Assembly: GCA_031266895.1 (NCBI GenBank)
Contig: JAISAD010000124.1
Location: 1-33,743 of the forward strand
Direction of reading: 5' to 3'
DNA length: 33,743 bases
From: Bacteroidales bacterium
GTDB lineage: Bacteria; Bacteroidota; Bacteroidia; Bacteroidales; WCHB1-69
Part shown: one piece after another, positions 17,455-26,357 of the stretch
How positions within the stretch are numbered: the stretch's first letter is position 1
How the letters are laid out: every line of letters begins with the position of its first letter
The notes under the pieces: generated by a model
Seen by the model: only the letters and a program-made list of their open reading frames with translations
The model's database searches: none
What the model was told of the DNA's origin: nothing
Program-made: the position numbers and the translations under genes

Positions 17455-17862
17455 ATGACAATAACAGCGAAACATGAACAAATTGCGGCGACAGCCAAAC
17501 AAATTTATACATTGGCAAGCAATTGCAATAACTTTGGAGTTCTTATTTCCGAACAGATTAAGGGATGGGAATCTACAGAAAACAGTTGTAAATTTACAAT
17601 TGAGGGCTTTAATACCATGGAAATCACAATTATAGAAAAAACACCCTATTCTGCGGTAAAATTTCAAGTGTGCAATGACAAGCATATTCCAATGTCGCTT
17701 GAAATAGGAATTGATGAGCAAGACAACGACAACCGACAAATTACCGTCTCTATCAAGGCCGATGTGCCCATTTTTCTTCAACCGATAATAAAAAAACCAA
17801 TGCAAAATATAGCGGATATGATTGCACTTCGAATTGGAACTATGAATTATGAATTAATTTAA
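17455..17862 (+). CDS. SRPBCC-fold (START/polyketide cyclase-like) protein
   Basis: A 135-residue soluble protein without signal peptide. The alternating beta pattern and the terminal amphipathic helix (QPIIKKPMQNIADMIALRI) fit the SRPBCC ligand-binding fold common in small Bacteroidota proteins just upstream of lptB. The ligand and role are unknown. It lies 5 bp before lptB and has its own promoter, so the two are almost surely co-expressed. Confidence 0.75.
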   Translation: MTITAKHEQIAATAKQIYTLASNCNNFGVLISEQIKGWESTENSCKFTIEGFNTMEITIIEKTPYSAVKFQVCNDKHIPMSLEIGIDEQDNDNRQITVSIKADVPIFLQPIIKKPMQNIADMIALRIGTMNYELI

Positions 17863-17867
17863 TAGCA

Positions 17868-18599
17868 ATGGAATTCAAGATAAAGACCGTTGATTTAGTA
17901 AAAAAATACAAATCGCGTACTGTAGTCAATCATGTTAGTATTGAGGTAAAACAGGGCGAGATTGTGGGATTGCTGGGACCTAACGGTGCAGGCAAAACTA
18001 CCTCTTTTTACATGATTGTGGGGCTGATTAAACCCTTTTCCGGTAAAATTTTTCTAAATGATGAAGAGATAACCACCCTGCCGATGTATAAAAGAGCGCA
18101 AATGAATATCGCCTATTTGCCGCAAGAGGCCTCTATTTTTCGGCATCTTTCGGTTGAAAATAATATTAAGGCTATTTTGCAGTTTACCAATATGAGTAAA
18201 GCCGAACAACGCGACAGATTAGAGAACCTTATTGCCGAATTTAATATTGAAAAAGTGCGTAAAACTTTGGGAAATAACCTGTCGGGAGGAGAACGTCGCC
18301 GGTGCGAAATTGCTCGCTGTTTGGCCTCTAATCCCAAATTTATCTTGTTGGATGAGCCCTTTGCAGGTGTAGATCCTATTGCTGTAGAGGATATTCAAAC
18401 TATTATTGCAAAACTGAAATCTAAAAATATCGGCATTCTTATCACCGACCACAATGTGCACGAAACTCTCTCTATTACCGATCGCGCCTACTTGCTCTTT
18501 GAGGGTAGCGTACTGAAATCGGGCACTGCCGAAGAATTGGCAGCAGATGAGCACGTTAAAAAGGTTTATTTAGGGCAAAATTTCGAATTACGGCGATAG
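17868..18599 (+). CDS. lptB: LPS export ABC transporter ATP-binding protein
   Basis: A 243-residue ABC ATPase, the motor of the LptBFG complex that extracts LPS from the inner membrane and pushes it through the Lpt bridge. Walker A GPNGAGKT (37-44), Q-loop LPQEASIF, ABC signature LSGGERRRCEIAR (138-150), Walker B ILLDEPFAGVDP (159-170) and H-loop ITDHNV are all intact. The LSGGERRRCEIAR and DEPFAGVDPIAV wording is characteristic of LptB rather than other small ABC ATPases. The gene ends in a terminator whose stem begins in the stop codon. Confidence 0.96.
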   Translation: MEFKIKTVDLVKKYKSRTVVNHVSIEVKQGEIVGLLGPNGAGKTTSFYMIVGLIKPFSGKIFLNDEEITTLPMYKRAQMNIAYLPQEASIFRHLSVENNIKAILQFTNMSKAEQRDRLENLIAEFNIEKVRKTLGNNLSGGERRRCEIARCLASNPKFILLDEPFAGVDPIAVEDIQTIIAKLKSKNIGILITDHNVHETLSITDRAYLLFEGSVLKSGTAEELAADEHVKKVYLGQNFELRR

Positions 18600-18622
18600 C
18601 CTGTCACACAGGCATTTTTTTT
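18599..18622 (+). terminator. Rho-independent terminator overlapping the lptB stop
   Basis: Stem GCCTGT (18599-18604) with ACAGGC (18608-18613), a 3-nt loop and an eight-T run (18615-18622). The first stem base is the last base of the lptB TAG. Confidence 0.8.
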
Positions 18623-18786
18623 CATTCTATAATTGGCTATACTGCATAAAGCAGATTTTTGGATTATTAGCGTGTAATTTTTATGTGCATTTTATCAAAA
18701 TGCAATTTTTTACCCTGATTTTCACAGAATATTTATAGCAATACGATTTTTTTTGATCCCGAGGCTGTTTGTTTTGATTTTTTATG

Positions 18787-18794
18787 TATTTTTG
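18787..18794 (+). promoter_or_regulatory. Candidate -7 box for the lipoprotein-protease locus
   Basis: TATTTTTG matches TAnnTTTG; a TTTG at 18768-18771 is only 15 nt upstream, shorter than usual. It lies in the gene-free stretch 18623-18958, which is otherwise AT-rich and holds the short in-frame leader that begins ATGAAACGG at 18866. Confidence 0.4.
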
Positions 18795-18943
18795 CGATTT
18801 TAAACGGTTAAGTGCTCAGACCTTAAGTTGAGCACAAAATTGCAGGTTTCTTAAAAAATAAAACTATGAAACGGTCAATTGCACAGTCGAGAAGCGGTAG
18901 CAACATTTTTGCTGCAGTTCACAGAAGTTTAACCCTTAACAGG

Positions 18944-18952
18944 AAAGGAGGT
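18944..18952 (+). promoter_or_regulatory. Strong Shine-Dalgarno sequence of lipoprotein copy 1
   Basis: AAAGGAGGT, 7 nt from GGAGG to the ATG at 18959. It decides that start over the in-frame ATG at 18866, and is unusual because Bacteroidota leaders rarely use such sequences. Confidence 0.75.
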
Positions 18953-18958
18953 CGCATT

Positions 18959-19456
18959 ATGAAAAAGCCAATTGTACAGAATAGCAGCCTGTTCTTGCTG
19001 CTGACGGTACCCCTTATGGCTGTCTTTATGGCGGCAGGGTGCGAGAAACCGGAAATAAAGGATCCGGACAGAAATATTGTCAGTCAGGAAGACAGTGTAA
19101 GTATTCAGGACGAAAGTATAACTTTCTGGAGAAGCATTTTGGCCCCTGATGTTACACTTACACTCACTATTGACCAGTTGCAACGTAAAATGTACGTGAG
19201 TACTGATCCTCCGGATATGAACCTCTACCCAATAACAGGCAGGAGTGAAATGTTATTTCATGGACAGGCGTTGAAGTATAGAACGATTGGAGACACTATG
19301 TTTATTGTATTTTCTTACATTCCTGATTCTACTTCTGCCGGATGGATTAAAACTATGATTCCCCCAGACAGCATGCAATTGGATTTTTATGGATTTAGGA
19401 ATATGGATCTCTCGCTTAGAGATTGTTATTTATTTAGACGTATTTATGCCTTATGA
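18959..19456 (+). CDS. Small lipoprotein, copy 1 of a tandem pair
   Basis: A 165-residue predicted lipoprotein of no family I recognise. The start at 18959 gives a signal peptide MKKPIVQNSSLFLLLTVPLM followed by a lipobox VFMAAGC, so it would be lipid-anchored through that Cys. The frame is open back to 18866, but the upstream 31 residues are not signal-like and a strong ribosome-binding site marks 18959. The mature part is polar, with an acidic stretch (CEKPEIKDPD, SQEDSVS) and a beta-rich C-terminal half ending CYLFRRIYAL. The stop overlaps the ATG at 19453 (ATGA). Its neighbours are a diverged duplicate and a T9SS subtilisin-like protease; a role as partner, cofactor or inhibitor of the protease is possible but only inferred. 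Confidence 0.8.
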   Translation: MKKPIVQNSSLFLLLTVPLMAVFMAAGCEKPEIKDPDRNIVSQEDSVSIQDESITFWRSILAPDVTLTLTIDQLQRKMYVSTDPPDMNLYPITGRSEMLFHGQALKYRTIGDTMFIVFSYIPDSTSAGWIKTMIPPDSMQLDFYGFRNMDLSLRDCYLFRRIYAL

Positions 19457-19533
19457 AAAAGTTAATGATGTACATTCAAAGAAGCGGTAGCAACATTTTC
19501 GCCGCAGTTCACAGAAGTTTAACCCTTAATGGG

Positions 19534-19542
19534 AAAGGAGGT
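19534..19542 (+). promoter_or_regulatory. Strong Shine-Dalgarno sequence of lipoprotein copy 2
   Basis: AAAGGAGGT, the same 7-nt spacing to the ATG at 19549 as in copy 1. It supports the internal start over the ATG at 19453. Confidence 0.75.
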
Positions 19543-19548
19543 CGCATT

Positions 19549-20040
19549 ATGAAAAAGCCAATTGTATGGAGCAGCAGCCTGTTCTTGCTGCTTACTTTAC
19601 TTGTAGTTACGTTCATGGCGGCAGAGTGCGAGAAACCGGAAATAAAGGATCCGGACAGCAATATTGTCAGTCAGGAAGACAGTGTAAGTACTCAGGACGA
19701 AAGTATAACTTCATGGAGAAGCATTTTGGCCCCTGATGTTACACTTACACTCACTATTGATCAGTTGCAACGTAAAATGTACGTGAGTACTGATCCGCCA
19801 TTTGCAGACTACTCAATAACAGGGAGGAGCGAAATGTTGCACCATGGACGGGAGTTGCAATACAGGCTGGTTGAAGACACTATGTTTCTTATACTTCCTC
19901 ATGTTCCAGATTCCACCTCTTGCGCATGGATTAAAACCATGCTTCCCCCAGACAGCATGCAATTAGATTATTGGGGATTTGTCTCAGATGATCTCTCGGT
20001 TAGAACTTGTTATTTATTTAGACGTATTTATGCCTTATGA
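19549..20040 (+). CDS. Small lipoprotein-like protein, copy 2 of a tandem pair
   Basis: A 163-residue duplicate of the preceding gene. The signal region (MKKPIVWSSSLFLLLTLLVV) is kept but the lipobox reads TFMAAEC: Glu replaces Gly just before the Cys, which should hinder signal peptidase II, so this copy may be unlipidated or unprocessed. The first half of the mature protein (CEKPEIKDPD...TLTIDQLQRKMYVSTD) is nearly the same as copy 1; the second half differs at many sites while keeping PDSTS, WIKTM, PPDSMQLD and CYLFRRIYAL. The stop overlaps the protease start by 4 bp (ATGA at 20037-20040), so the two are translationally coupled. The frame is open back to the ATG at 19453. Confidence 0.78.
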   Translation: MKKPIVWSSSLFLLLTLLVVTFMAAECEKPEIKDPDSNIVSQEDSVSTQDESITSWRSILAPDVTLTLTIDQLQRKMYVSTDPPFADYSITGRSEMLHHGRELQYRLVEDTMFLILPHVPDSTSCAWIKTMLPPDSMQLDYWGFVSDDLSVRTCYLFRRIYAL

Positions 20041-20759
20041 AAAGATCCATAATTTGTATTTTAGCTATTTTTCTCGCCCTTTCGTTACCTGCTCAGCAGG
20101 GAGGTGAATGCTTTTATTATTACCGGGGAGAAAAATTTTTTTTAACGGAAAGAACAGATAAAATTTTTCTGAAGCTGGCAGCAGACGGCAATAAGGCAAG
20201 TTTCCTCTCTTCGATACGTGCCGGTAATGCGGTACAACTGTCCCCGGATTTACAGGAAGGGGACATGCTGCCCAATTTTGTCATGCTTGAAGCCAAAACA
20301 GCTACCGGGATTCCTTTAGCCTTGTTGGAAGAATACAGGTTAAACAGCAGTGTTATTTCCGCTTTGCCTCTATTGCAATATGATAACAGACTGCAGGGGT
20401 TAACCGATCAATTTATAGTCAAGCTTAAGGCCGGTACTTCCGACATGCAATTCCAGGATTTGATTTCACAGTATAACTGTTCAATTGTGAAGGAAAGTCA
20501 ATTTATAAAACGTCAGTTTATCGTTTCAGTCCCCAAGACAATAGCATTCAATGCGCTGCAGTTATCCAATCTGTTTTATGAAACGGGATGGTTTGAATTT
20601 GCCGAACCCAATTTTGTTATTATAAATGCCTTTCAATCAAATGATCCCTATTTTGAGGATCAATGGGGGTTAAAAAACACGGGACAGGCAGGCGGAACAG
20701 CCGGAATTGATATTAAGGCGGAACAGGCATGGTTAACTGCAACAGGAGCAGGGGTTTAG
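20037..20759 (+). pseudogene. Subtilisin-like T9SS protease, N-terminal part ended by an amber codon
   Basis: The first 240 codons of an S8 protease. A signal peptide (MKRSIICILAIFLALSLPAQ) is followed by a propeptide-like region with DQFIVKLKAGTSD and a segment FAEPNFVI, then NDPYFEDQWGLKNTGQAGG, the standard lead-in to the catalytic domain. The frame stops at TAG (20757-20759) in GAGV*VAVIDDG, two codons into the strand that carries the catalytic Asp. One base change (for example AAG to TAG) explains it; everything on both sides is intact and in the same frame. TAG is a normal stop in lptB, ispD and murF here, so recoding is unlikely. The piece alone would be an exported propeptide without catalytic residues. 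Confidence 0.85.
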
Positions 20760-23111
20760 GTGGCTGTGATTGACGATGGCGTAGATTTAACGCACCCTGA
20801 TTTAGTGGCTAATCTATTGCCCGGATATAGTGCTGGTTTTGATTTTCCTAATTCTGATACTGATAGAGAGGGAGCACCTATTAGTAATTATGATAATCAT
20901 GGTACTCCATGCGCCGGAGTTATAGGAGCCGTAAAGGATAATGAAGAAGGGATTGCAGGAGTTGCCCCTTCCTGTAAAATTATTCCGATACATGCCGGCG
21001 ATGGTTGGAATGGTTACCCAATAGATTACCTTGAAAGTTCTATTATATGGGCATGGCAAAACGGGGCTGATGTTATCAGTAACTCTTGGAGTGGAAGTTC
21101 GCCAAACGATCCCATTACTAATGCCATTGATTCGGCAGTTACAAAAGGACGTAATGGGAAGGGCTGTGTTGTGGTATTTTCAGCTGGGAATAATTATGCT
21201 GCAACCGTTAATTATCCGGGGCGTTTGCCCAATGTAATCGCGGTGGGTGCCAATACTCAAAACGGACATCGAGCATATTTTTCAAACCATGGAACAGCAT
21301 TGGATGTAGTGGCTCCTGGAACAAATGTATATACTACCGACAGGCAAGGATGGTATGGAGAAAATAAGGCTAATGATGGTACAAATGGCGATTATTTTGC
21401 CAGTTTTAATGGCACATCTGCTGCCTGCCCCCATGTATCCGGCGTAGCCGCACTTATTTTATCGGTAAATCCTGATTTAACAGCACAGCAGGTAAGATAC
21501 ATTATTGAATCTACAGCACAAAAGGCAAGGCCTGATTTATATGCTTATCAAAATACTGCGGATCACCCTAACGGCACGTGGCATCGGGAAATGGGTTACG
21601 GGTTGGTAAATGCTTATGCCGCGGTTCAGATGGCACAGGCACTTCCATGTGACCTTATGATTGCAGATTCCCCGGAAGATGTCGGGATAGAACCCAATCC
21701 GCAAGCAAGCCAGGTGTTTTGCAACAGTCCCAATATTTGGGTGAGACATCAGAATGATCATGGGTTAGGGCACCAGAATCCGGAGTACAATCCCGCTGTT
21801 CCCAATTATGTGCATGTGCGGGTAAAAAATATTAGCTCCCAATCCTCTTCCGGCACCGAGCAGTTAAAGCTTTACTGGGCCAAGGCAAGTACCTCCCTCG
21901 CCTGGCCGTACCACTGGACAGGTAACCCATTTTTCGAAAATGGGCCGCTTTGTGGCAATCAAATAGGCACCTTGAACATTCCGGCATTACCCTCCGGCGG
22001 CGAAATCATTATGGAATTTCCGTGGCTGGTTCCTAATCCCGCCGACTATCAATACATTAACGGCGAACCATGGCATTTCTGCCTGCTGGCCAGAATTGAG
22101 GCGGTAAACGATCCGATGACCTTCCCCGAAACGGATGATTTGGTAGATAATACCAAAAACAACAACAATATTGCATGGCGAAATGTGTCTATGATTAATT
22201 TTGGAAATAGAGACATAGGCGCAGCTGTGGCAGTCGGAAACATCTATGAGGGTATTCATCCTTTCCATTTGCAGTTTCAAGCTCCTAAAACGGAAACAGG
22301 CAAACTCATTTACAGGGAAGCAGAAGTAACGGCTCAACTGGATGATATTCTGTATAAGGCATGGGAGCGGGGCGGCATGAAGAGCAACAATATTAAAATT
22401 TTGGACAAGAAAACCATACTTATAACAGATGAGCAAGCCATGCTGAATAATCTGGTTTTTGCTCCGAACGAAACGGGAACGCTTTACCTGAAGTTTAATT
22501 TTCTGACTAAGGAATTTACGGAAAAGGATCATTATACCTGTTATGTAATCCAGACAGATGGAAAATCTGAGAAAATTATTGGCGGCGAGGTTTACGAAAT
22601 TTACAAGTCTGATAGAGATCCGTTCTATGCCGACGCAGGCCAGGATATCACAGCCGACAAATACCAGGCTGTAGTCTTGAATGCCCAATCCATTGGTGAG
22701 CCTGCTGTTTACAACTGGTATGACCAGAGCGGCACACTGATTTCCGAAGGCGCTGACTTTACCACCTCTGTAACCATAGCCCAAAAATACAGGCTGGAAG
22801 TCATTGCCCTGGCCGACGGCTACAAGGACTATGCCGAAGTAAATGTCAAGCTCAAGCCCAACAGGCTAGAAACAGTGTATCCTAATCCGGTTTTAGACCA
22901 GATTACAGTGGAGTACAAACTCAACGAGGCAGCAACCGCCTACCTGTCCATCGCTAACTACTACTACTCTCATATATCCGACAATTACATACTGGATACA
23001 GGCGCCGGTAGCGGAACATTCAATATCGGCAGCTATCCGGCAGGCATTTACACAATATCGCTGATATGCAACGGTCAAATTGCCGATTCTAAGATATTTG
23101 TAAAGCAGTAA
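20760..23111 (+). pseudogene. Subtilisin-like T9SS protease, catalytic and C-terminal part
   Basis: The 783-codon continuation after the amber codon. The S8 triad is complete: Asp in VAVIDDGVDLTHPD, His in NHGTPCAGVIGA and Ser in NGTSAACPHVSG, with the oxyanion Asn in FSAGNNY. After the catalytic domain (about 1-290) come a CARDB-like beta region (about 345-480), an Ig/PKD-like segment (YADAGQDITA...) and a T9SS type A sorting domain (last 80 residues, VYPNPVLD, PAGIYTISL). A GTG at 20760 could restart translation but would lack a signal peptide, so export would fail. The intact sequence argues for a recent mutation, a sequence error or read-through. With 20037-20759 it forms one gene of about 1024 codons. 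Confidence 0.88.
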
Positions 23112-23184
23112 GCTGACGCGCACAGCGTTCGGCGGGTTGCGCACCAATGGGAAAGGGGATTTTCCTTCAGGAATTAATTTATTA

Positions 23185-23215
23185 AGAGGCTGTCCTTAAG
23201 AGACAGCCTCTTTTT
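23185..23215 (+). terminator. Rho-independent terminator after the protease
   Basis: A perfect 10-bp stem, AGAGGCTGTC (23185-23194) with GACAGCCTCT (23202-23211), a 7-nt loop and five T's (23211-23215). It ends the lipoprotein-protease unit before valS. Confidence 0.9.
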
Positions 23216-23308
23216 GTTCGATCTCATGACGGCTTAATACTCAAAAAGCACGATAAAAATCTTTGTAAAAACAGATTAAAACAATCCTCCATAATTATCT
23301 TTTTTTCG

Positions 23309-23316
23309 TATTTTTG
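23309..23316 (+). promoter_or_regulatory. Candidate -7 box for valS
   Basis: TATTTTTG matches TAnnTTTG, 39 bp before the valS ATG and after the preceding terminator. No well-placed -33 TTTG is visible. Confidence 0.45.
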
Positions 23317-23355
23317 CCAATTCGTAAAATTTAAATTATATACTGATGATATTAT

Positions 23356-26013
23356 ATGGAAATTAGCACAAAATATGATCCGCAACTTATTGAGAATAAA
23401 TGGTATGAATTTTGGATGGCGCATAAATTGTTTGTCTCAAACCCCAACGAAAAACCAGCCTATACCATTGTAATTCCCCCGCCAAATGTTACCGGCATAC
23501 TCCACATGGGGCACATGCTCAACAATACCATTCAAGATATTCTGATACGCCGGGCACGCATGCAAGGCAAAAATGCTTGCTGGGTGCCGGGCACCGACCA
23601 TGCTTCCATAGCTACGGAAGCAAAAGTTGTTGCTAAACTCGCCGCCGAAGGCATCAAAAAAACTGATCTGACCCGGGAAGAGTTTGTTAAACATGCCTGG
23701 GAATGGACGCACAAGCACGGCGGTATTATTCTTGAACAGCTCAAAAAGCTCGGATGTTCATGCGATTGGGAGAGAACAGTTTTCACAATGGATGAAAAGC
23801 GTTCGCAATCGGTAATTAAAGTGTTTTGCGATTTGTACGAAAAAGGTAAAATCTATCGGGGTGTGCGTATGGTAAACTGGGATCCCCAAGCCCTCACTGC
23901 TCTCTCTGACGAAGAGGTAAATTATAAGGAACAACAAGGAAAATTGTATTATTTACGCTATGCAATTTCCCGAAAAGGTGTTGAGGGCAACATCCTTTCG
24001 GAGTATGCAACTGTTGCCACTACTCGCCCCGAAACCATTTTTGGTGATACGGCAATGTGTATCAATCCCAATAATCCCAAAACGGCATGGCTGAAAGGCA
24101 AGAAAGTACTTGTGCCGCTTATCAATCGTGAAATCCCTGTAATAGAAGACAATTATGTGGATATGGAATTTGGAACGGGCTGTCTGAAAGTTACACCGGC
24201 ACACGACATCAACGATTATATGCTCGGCGAAAAATATAGCTTGCCTTCGATTGATATTTTCAACGACAACGGGACGCTCAATGAAAATGGTGCTATGTAT
24301 GCAGGAATGGACAGATTTGAATGCCGTAAAAAGATTGAAAAGGATTTAGAAGAAGCAAATCTACTTGAAAAAGTGGAAAATTACACCAATAAAGTTGGTT
24401 TCTCAGAACGCACAGACATCCCTATTGAGCCGAAACTGTCGATGCAATGGTTTTTGAAAATGGGAAATTTAGCAAAACCGGCATTGGAAAATGTTGAAAA
24501 CGGTACAATTAAGTTTTATCCCGAAAAATTTAAAAACACCTATCGACACTGGTTATCAAATATTAAGGATTGGTGTATTTCAAGGCAGCTTTGGTGGGGA
24601 CACCAAATTCCTGCATATTATCTAACTTTGCCTGCAGGCGAAAAAACATTAGTAGTTGCGGAAACAAAAGAAAAGGCATATACAAAAGCGCTTTCAATCT
24701 TCAATTTTAAATTTTCAATTGAAGATTTAAAACAAGACGAGGATTGTTTGGATACCTGGTTTTCGAGCTGGCTGTGGCCCATTTCTGTTTTTGATGGCAT
24801 AAATAATCCTGATAATGAAGAAATTAACTATTATTATCCGACCAGCGACCTTGTAACTGCCCCCGAAATTATCTTTTTTTGGGTGGCAAGAATGATAATG
24901 TCGGGATATGAATACCGTGGCAAAGAATGCTTTAGAAACGTCTATTTTACGGGAATCGTAAGAGACAAATTAGGCCGAAAAATGAGTAAATCGCTTGGCA
25001 ATTCGCCCGATCCGATTATGCTAATGGAAAAATATGGGGCAGATGGCGTGCGAATGGGATTACTGCTTTCGTCGCCTGCCGGAAACGACTTGCCATTTGA
25101 TGAAAATCTGTGCGAACAGGGGCGGAATTTTTGTAATAAGATTTGGAATGCATTCCGACTTGTAAAAGGCTGGGGAGTGGAAACAAGCACACCTGCCACA
25201 GCCAAAAATAATGTAGCAGGAGAATGGTTTTGCGATTTATTGGCAAATGCAACAAAAGAACTTTCGGAGTTATTCTCAAAATACAGATTGTCTGAGGCTT
25301 TGACATTAGTTTATAAACTTTTCTGGGATGATTTTTGCTCATGGTATTTGGAGATCATTAAACCCGAATTTGGAAATCCTGTTGACGAACAAACATATAA
25401 AAATACCTTGCATTTTTTCGCAGAATTATTAAAACTTTTGCACCCGTTTATGCCATTTATCACGGAAGAACTTTATCAGAATTTAGAGGAGCGAACTGCA
25501 AATGAGACTATTATGTTCTCTGAAATAAGTAATTATGATCTATATGATGCAAAAAATTCTGAAATCATTGAAAATTTCAATAAAGTAAAAGAAATAGTTA
25601 CTAATATTCGTGCCATTCGCCAGCAAAAAAATATTTCACCAAAAGAGATGCTAAAACTCTCTGTAAAAGGGGAATATAATCACAAATACGATGAAGTAAT
25701 TAAAAAACTGGGCAATATTTCCGAAATCAAAATTAGTGATGAAAAACATTCAAATTCAATATCTTATCTCGTAGGTACAACCGAATTTTCTGTTCCTGTA
25801 GAGATAAATGCGGAGGAGGAAATTGACAAAATGAAAAGGGAAATTTCCTACTATGAAGGTTTTTTAAAATCGGTAAATGCCAAACTTTCCAATGAACGTT
25901 TTGTATCCAATGCTAAACCGGAAGTAGTTGAAAATGAGCGTAAAAAACAAGCAGATGCGGAAGAAAAAATCGCCATTATTCAAGCACAAATTATAAAACT
26001 GTCTCAAAACTAA
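23356..26013 (+). CDS. valS: Valine--tRNA ligase
   Basis: An 885-residue class I aminoacyl-tRNA synthetase that charges tRNA-Val and edits misactivated threonine. HIGH motif as HMGH (50-53) within PPPNVTGILHMGHMLN, followed by GTDHASIATE; the editing domain lies in about 200-370 (TTRPETIFGDTA, TPAHDINDY); KMSKS as RKMSKSLGNSPDP (about 540-552); then the anticodon-binding domain and a C-terminal coiled coil (about 815-885, rich in Glu and Lys) typical of ValRS. Length is normal. The ATG at 23356 gives the expected start (KYDPQLIENKWYEFW). Confidence 0.97.
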   Translation: MEISTKYDPQLIENKWYEFWMAHKLFVSNPNEKPAYTIVIPPPNVTGILHMGHMLNNTIQDILIRRARMQGKNACWVPGTDHASIATEAKVVAKLAAEGIKKTDLTREEFVKHAWEWTHKHGGIILEQLKKLGCSCDWERTVFTMDEKRSQSVIKVFCDLYEKGKIYRGVRMVNWDPQALTALSDEEVNYKEQQGKLYYLRYAISRKGVEGNILSEYATVATTRPETIFGDTAMCINPNNPKTAWLKGKKVLVPLINREIPVIEDNYVDMEFGTGCLKVTPAHDINDYMLGEKYSLPSIDIFNDNGTLNENGAMYAGMDRFECRKKIEKDLEEANLLEKVENYTNKVGFSERTDIPIEPKLSMQWFLKMGNLAKPALENVENGTIKFYPEKFKNTYRHWLSNIKDWCISRQLWWGHQIPAYYLTLPAGEKTLVVAETKEKAYTKALSIFNFKFSIEDLKQDEDCLDTWFSSWLWPISVFDGINNPDNEEINYYYPTSDLVTAPEIIFFWVARMIMSGYEYRGKECFRNVYFTGIVRDKLGRKMSKSLGNSPDPIMLMEKYGADGVRMGLLLSSPAGNDLPFDENLCEQGRNFCNKIWNAFRLVKGWGVETSTPATAKNNVAGEWFCDLLANATKELSELFSKYRLSEALTLVYKLFWDDFCSWYLEIIKPEFGNPVDEQTYKNTLHFFAELLKLLHPFMPFITEELYQNLEERTANETIMFSEISNYDLYDAKNSEIIENFNKVKEIVTNIRAIRQQKNISPKEMLKLSVKGEYNHKYDEVIKKLGNISEIKISDEKHSNSISYLVGTTEFSVPVEINAEEEIDKMKREISYYEGFLKSVNAKLSNERFVSNAKPEVVENERKKQADAEEKIAIIQAQIIKLSQN

Positions 26014-26019
26014 CAAATT

Positions 26020-26220
26020 ATGATAAGGCATCTGTTTCGCTATTGCTGTTTGATAGGAGTATTTGTGATCCCTGTATTTTTCTTTGTGCAACTTGACAAC
26101 CACAGTAAATTTCCCATTTTGCTGGGTGGTGTTATTGGCATTACCATTGCCTATATCATTGGCGTACTCATCCTGCATTATCGTAAAAAAGGCATGAAAA
26201 AATGTAAGAACGCTAAGTAA
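26020..26220 (+). CDS. Small two-helix membrane protein
   Basis: A 66-residue hypothetical protein starting 6 bp after the valS stop. Two hydrophobic segments (about 8-24 and 33-53) flank a short polar loop, and the tail is strongly basic (HYRKKGMKKCKNAK), predicting both ends on the cytoplasmic side. No family is recognised. The close spacing suggests co-transcription with valS. Composition looks coding, but its small size leaves some doubt. Confidence 0.6.
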   Translation: MIRHLFRYCCLIGVFVIPVFFFVQLDNHSKFPILLGGVIGITIAYIIGVLILHYRKKGMKKCKNAK

Positions 26221-26357
26221 AATATGCTCAGTATGTTGAATAAAATCTATAGCATGATAAAAATGGCTGAAATACAGCAAATTATGTCAATAATTTTTAA
26301 GACATATACAATCTCAATACATTATAATTGATATAAAACACAATTAAACAGCATTTC

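Larger units (their letters stand above)
18891..20043 (+). repeat. Tandem direct duplication of about 590 bp
   Basis: Two head-to-tail copies start with GAAGCGGTAGCAACATTTT (18891 and 19481; offset 590 bp) and end with TTTATGCCTTATGAAAA (to about 19459 and 20043). Each copy holds a leader, a strong ribosome-binding site and one lipoprotein gene. The 5' halves are nearly identical and the 3' halves have diverged. Each copy ends at an ATGA where the next reading frame opens. Confidence 0.9.

Noticed and set aside
20757..20759. TAG read as a sense codon through genetic-code change
   Set aside because: TAG ends lptB, ispD and murF at their expected lengths, so it is a working stop in this genome.
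21987..22784. 265-codon antisense frame in the protease C-terminal half
   Set aside because: It is opposite well-supported coding sequence (CARDB-like region to sorting domain) and has no start signal or family motif.
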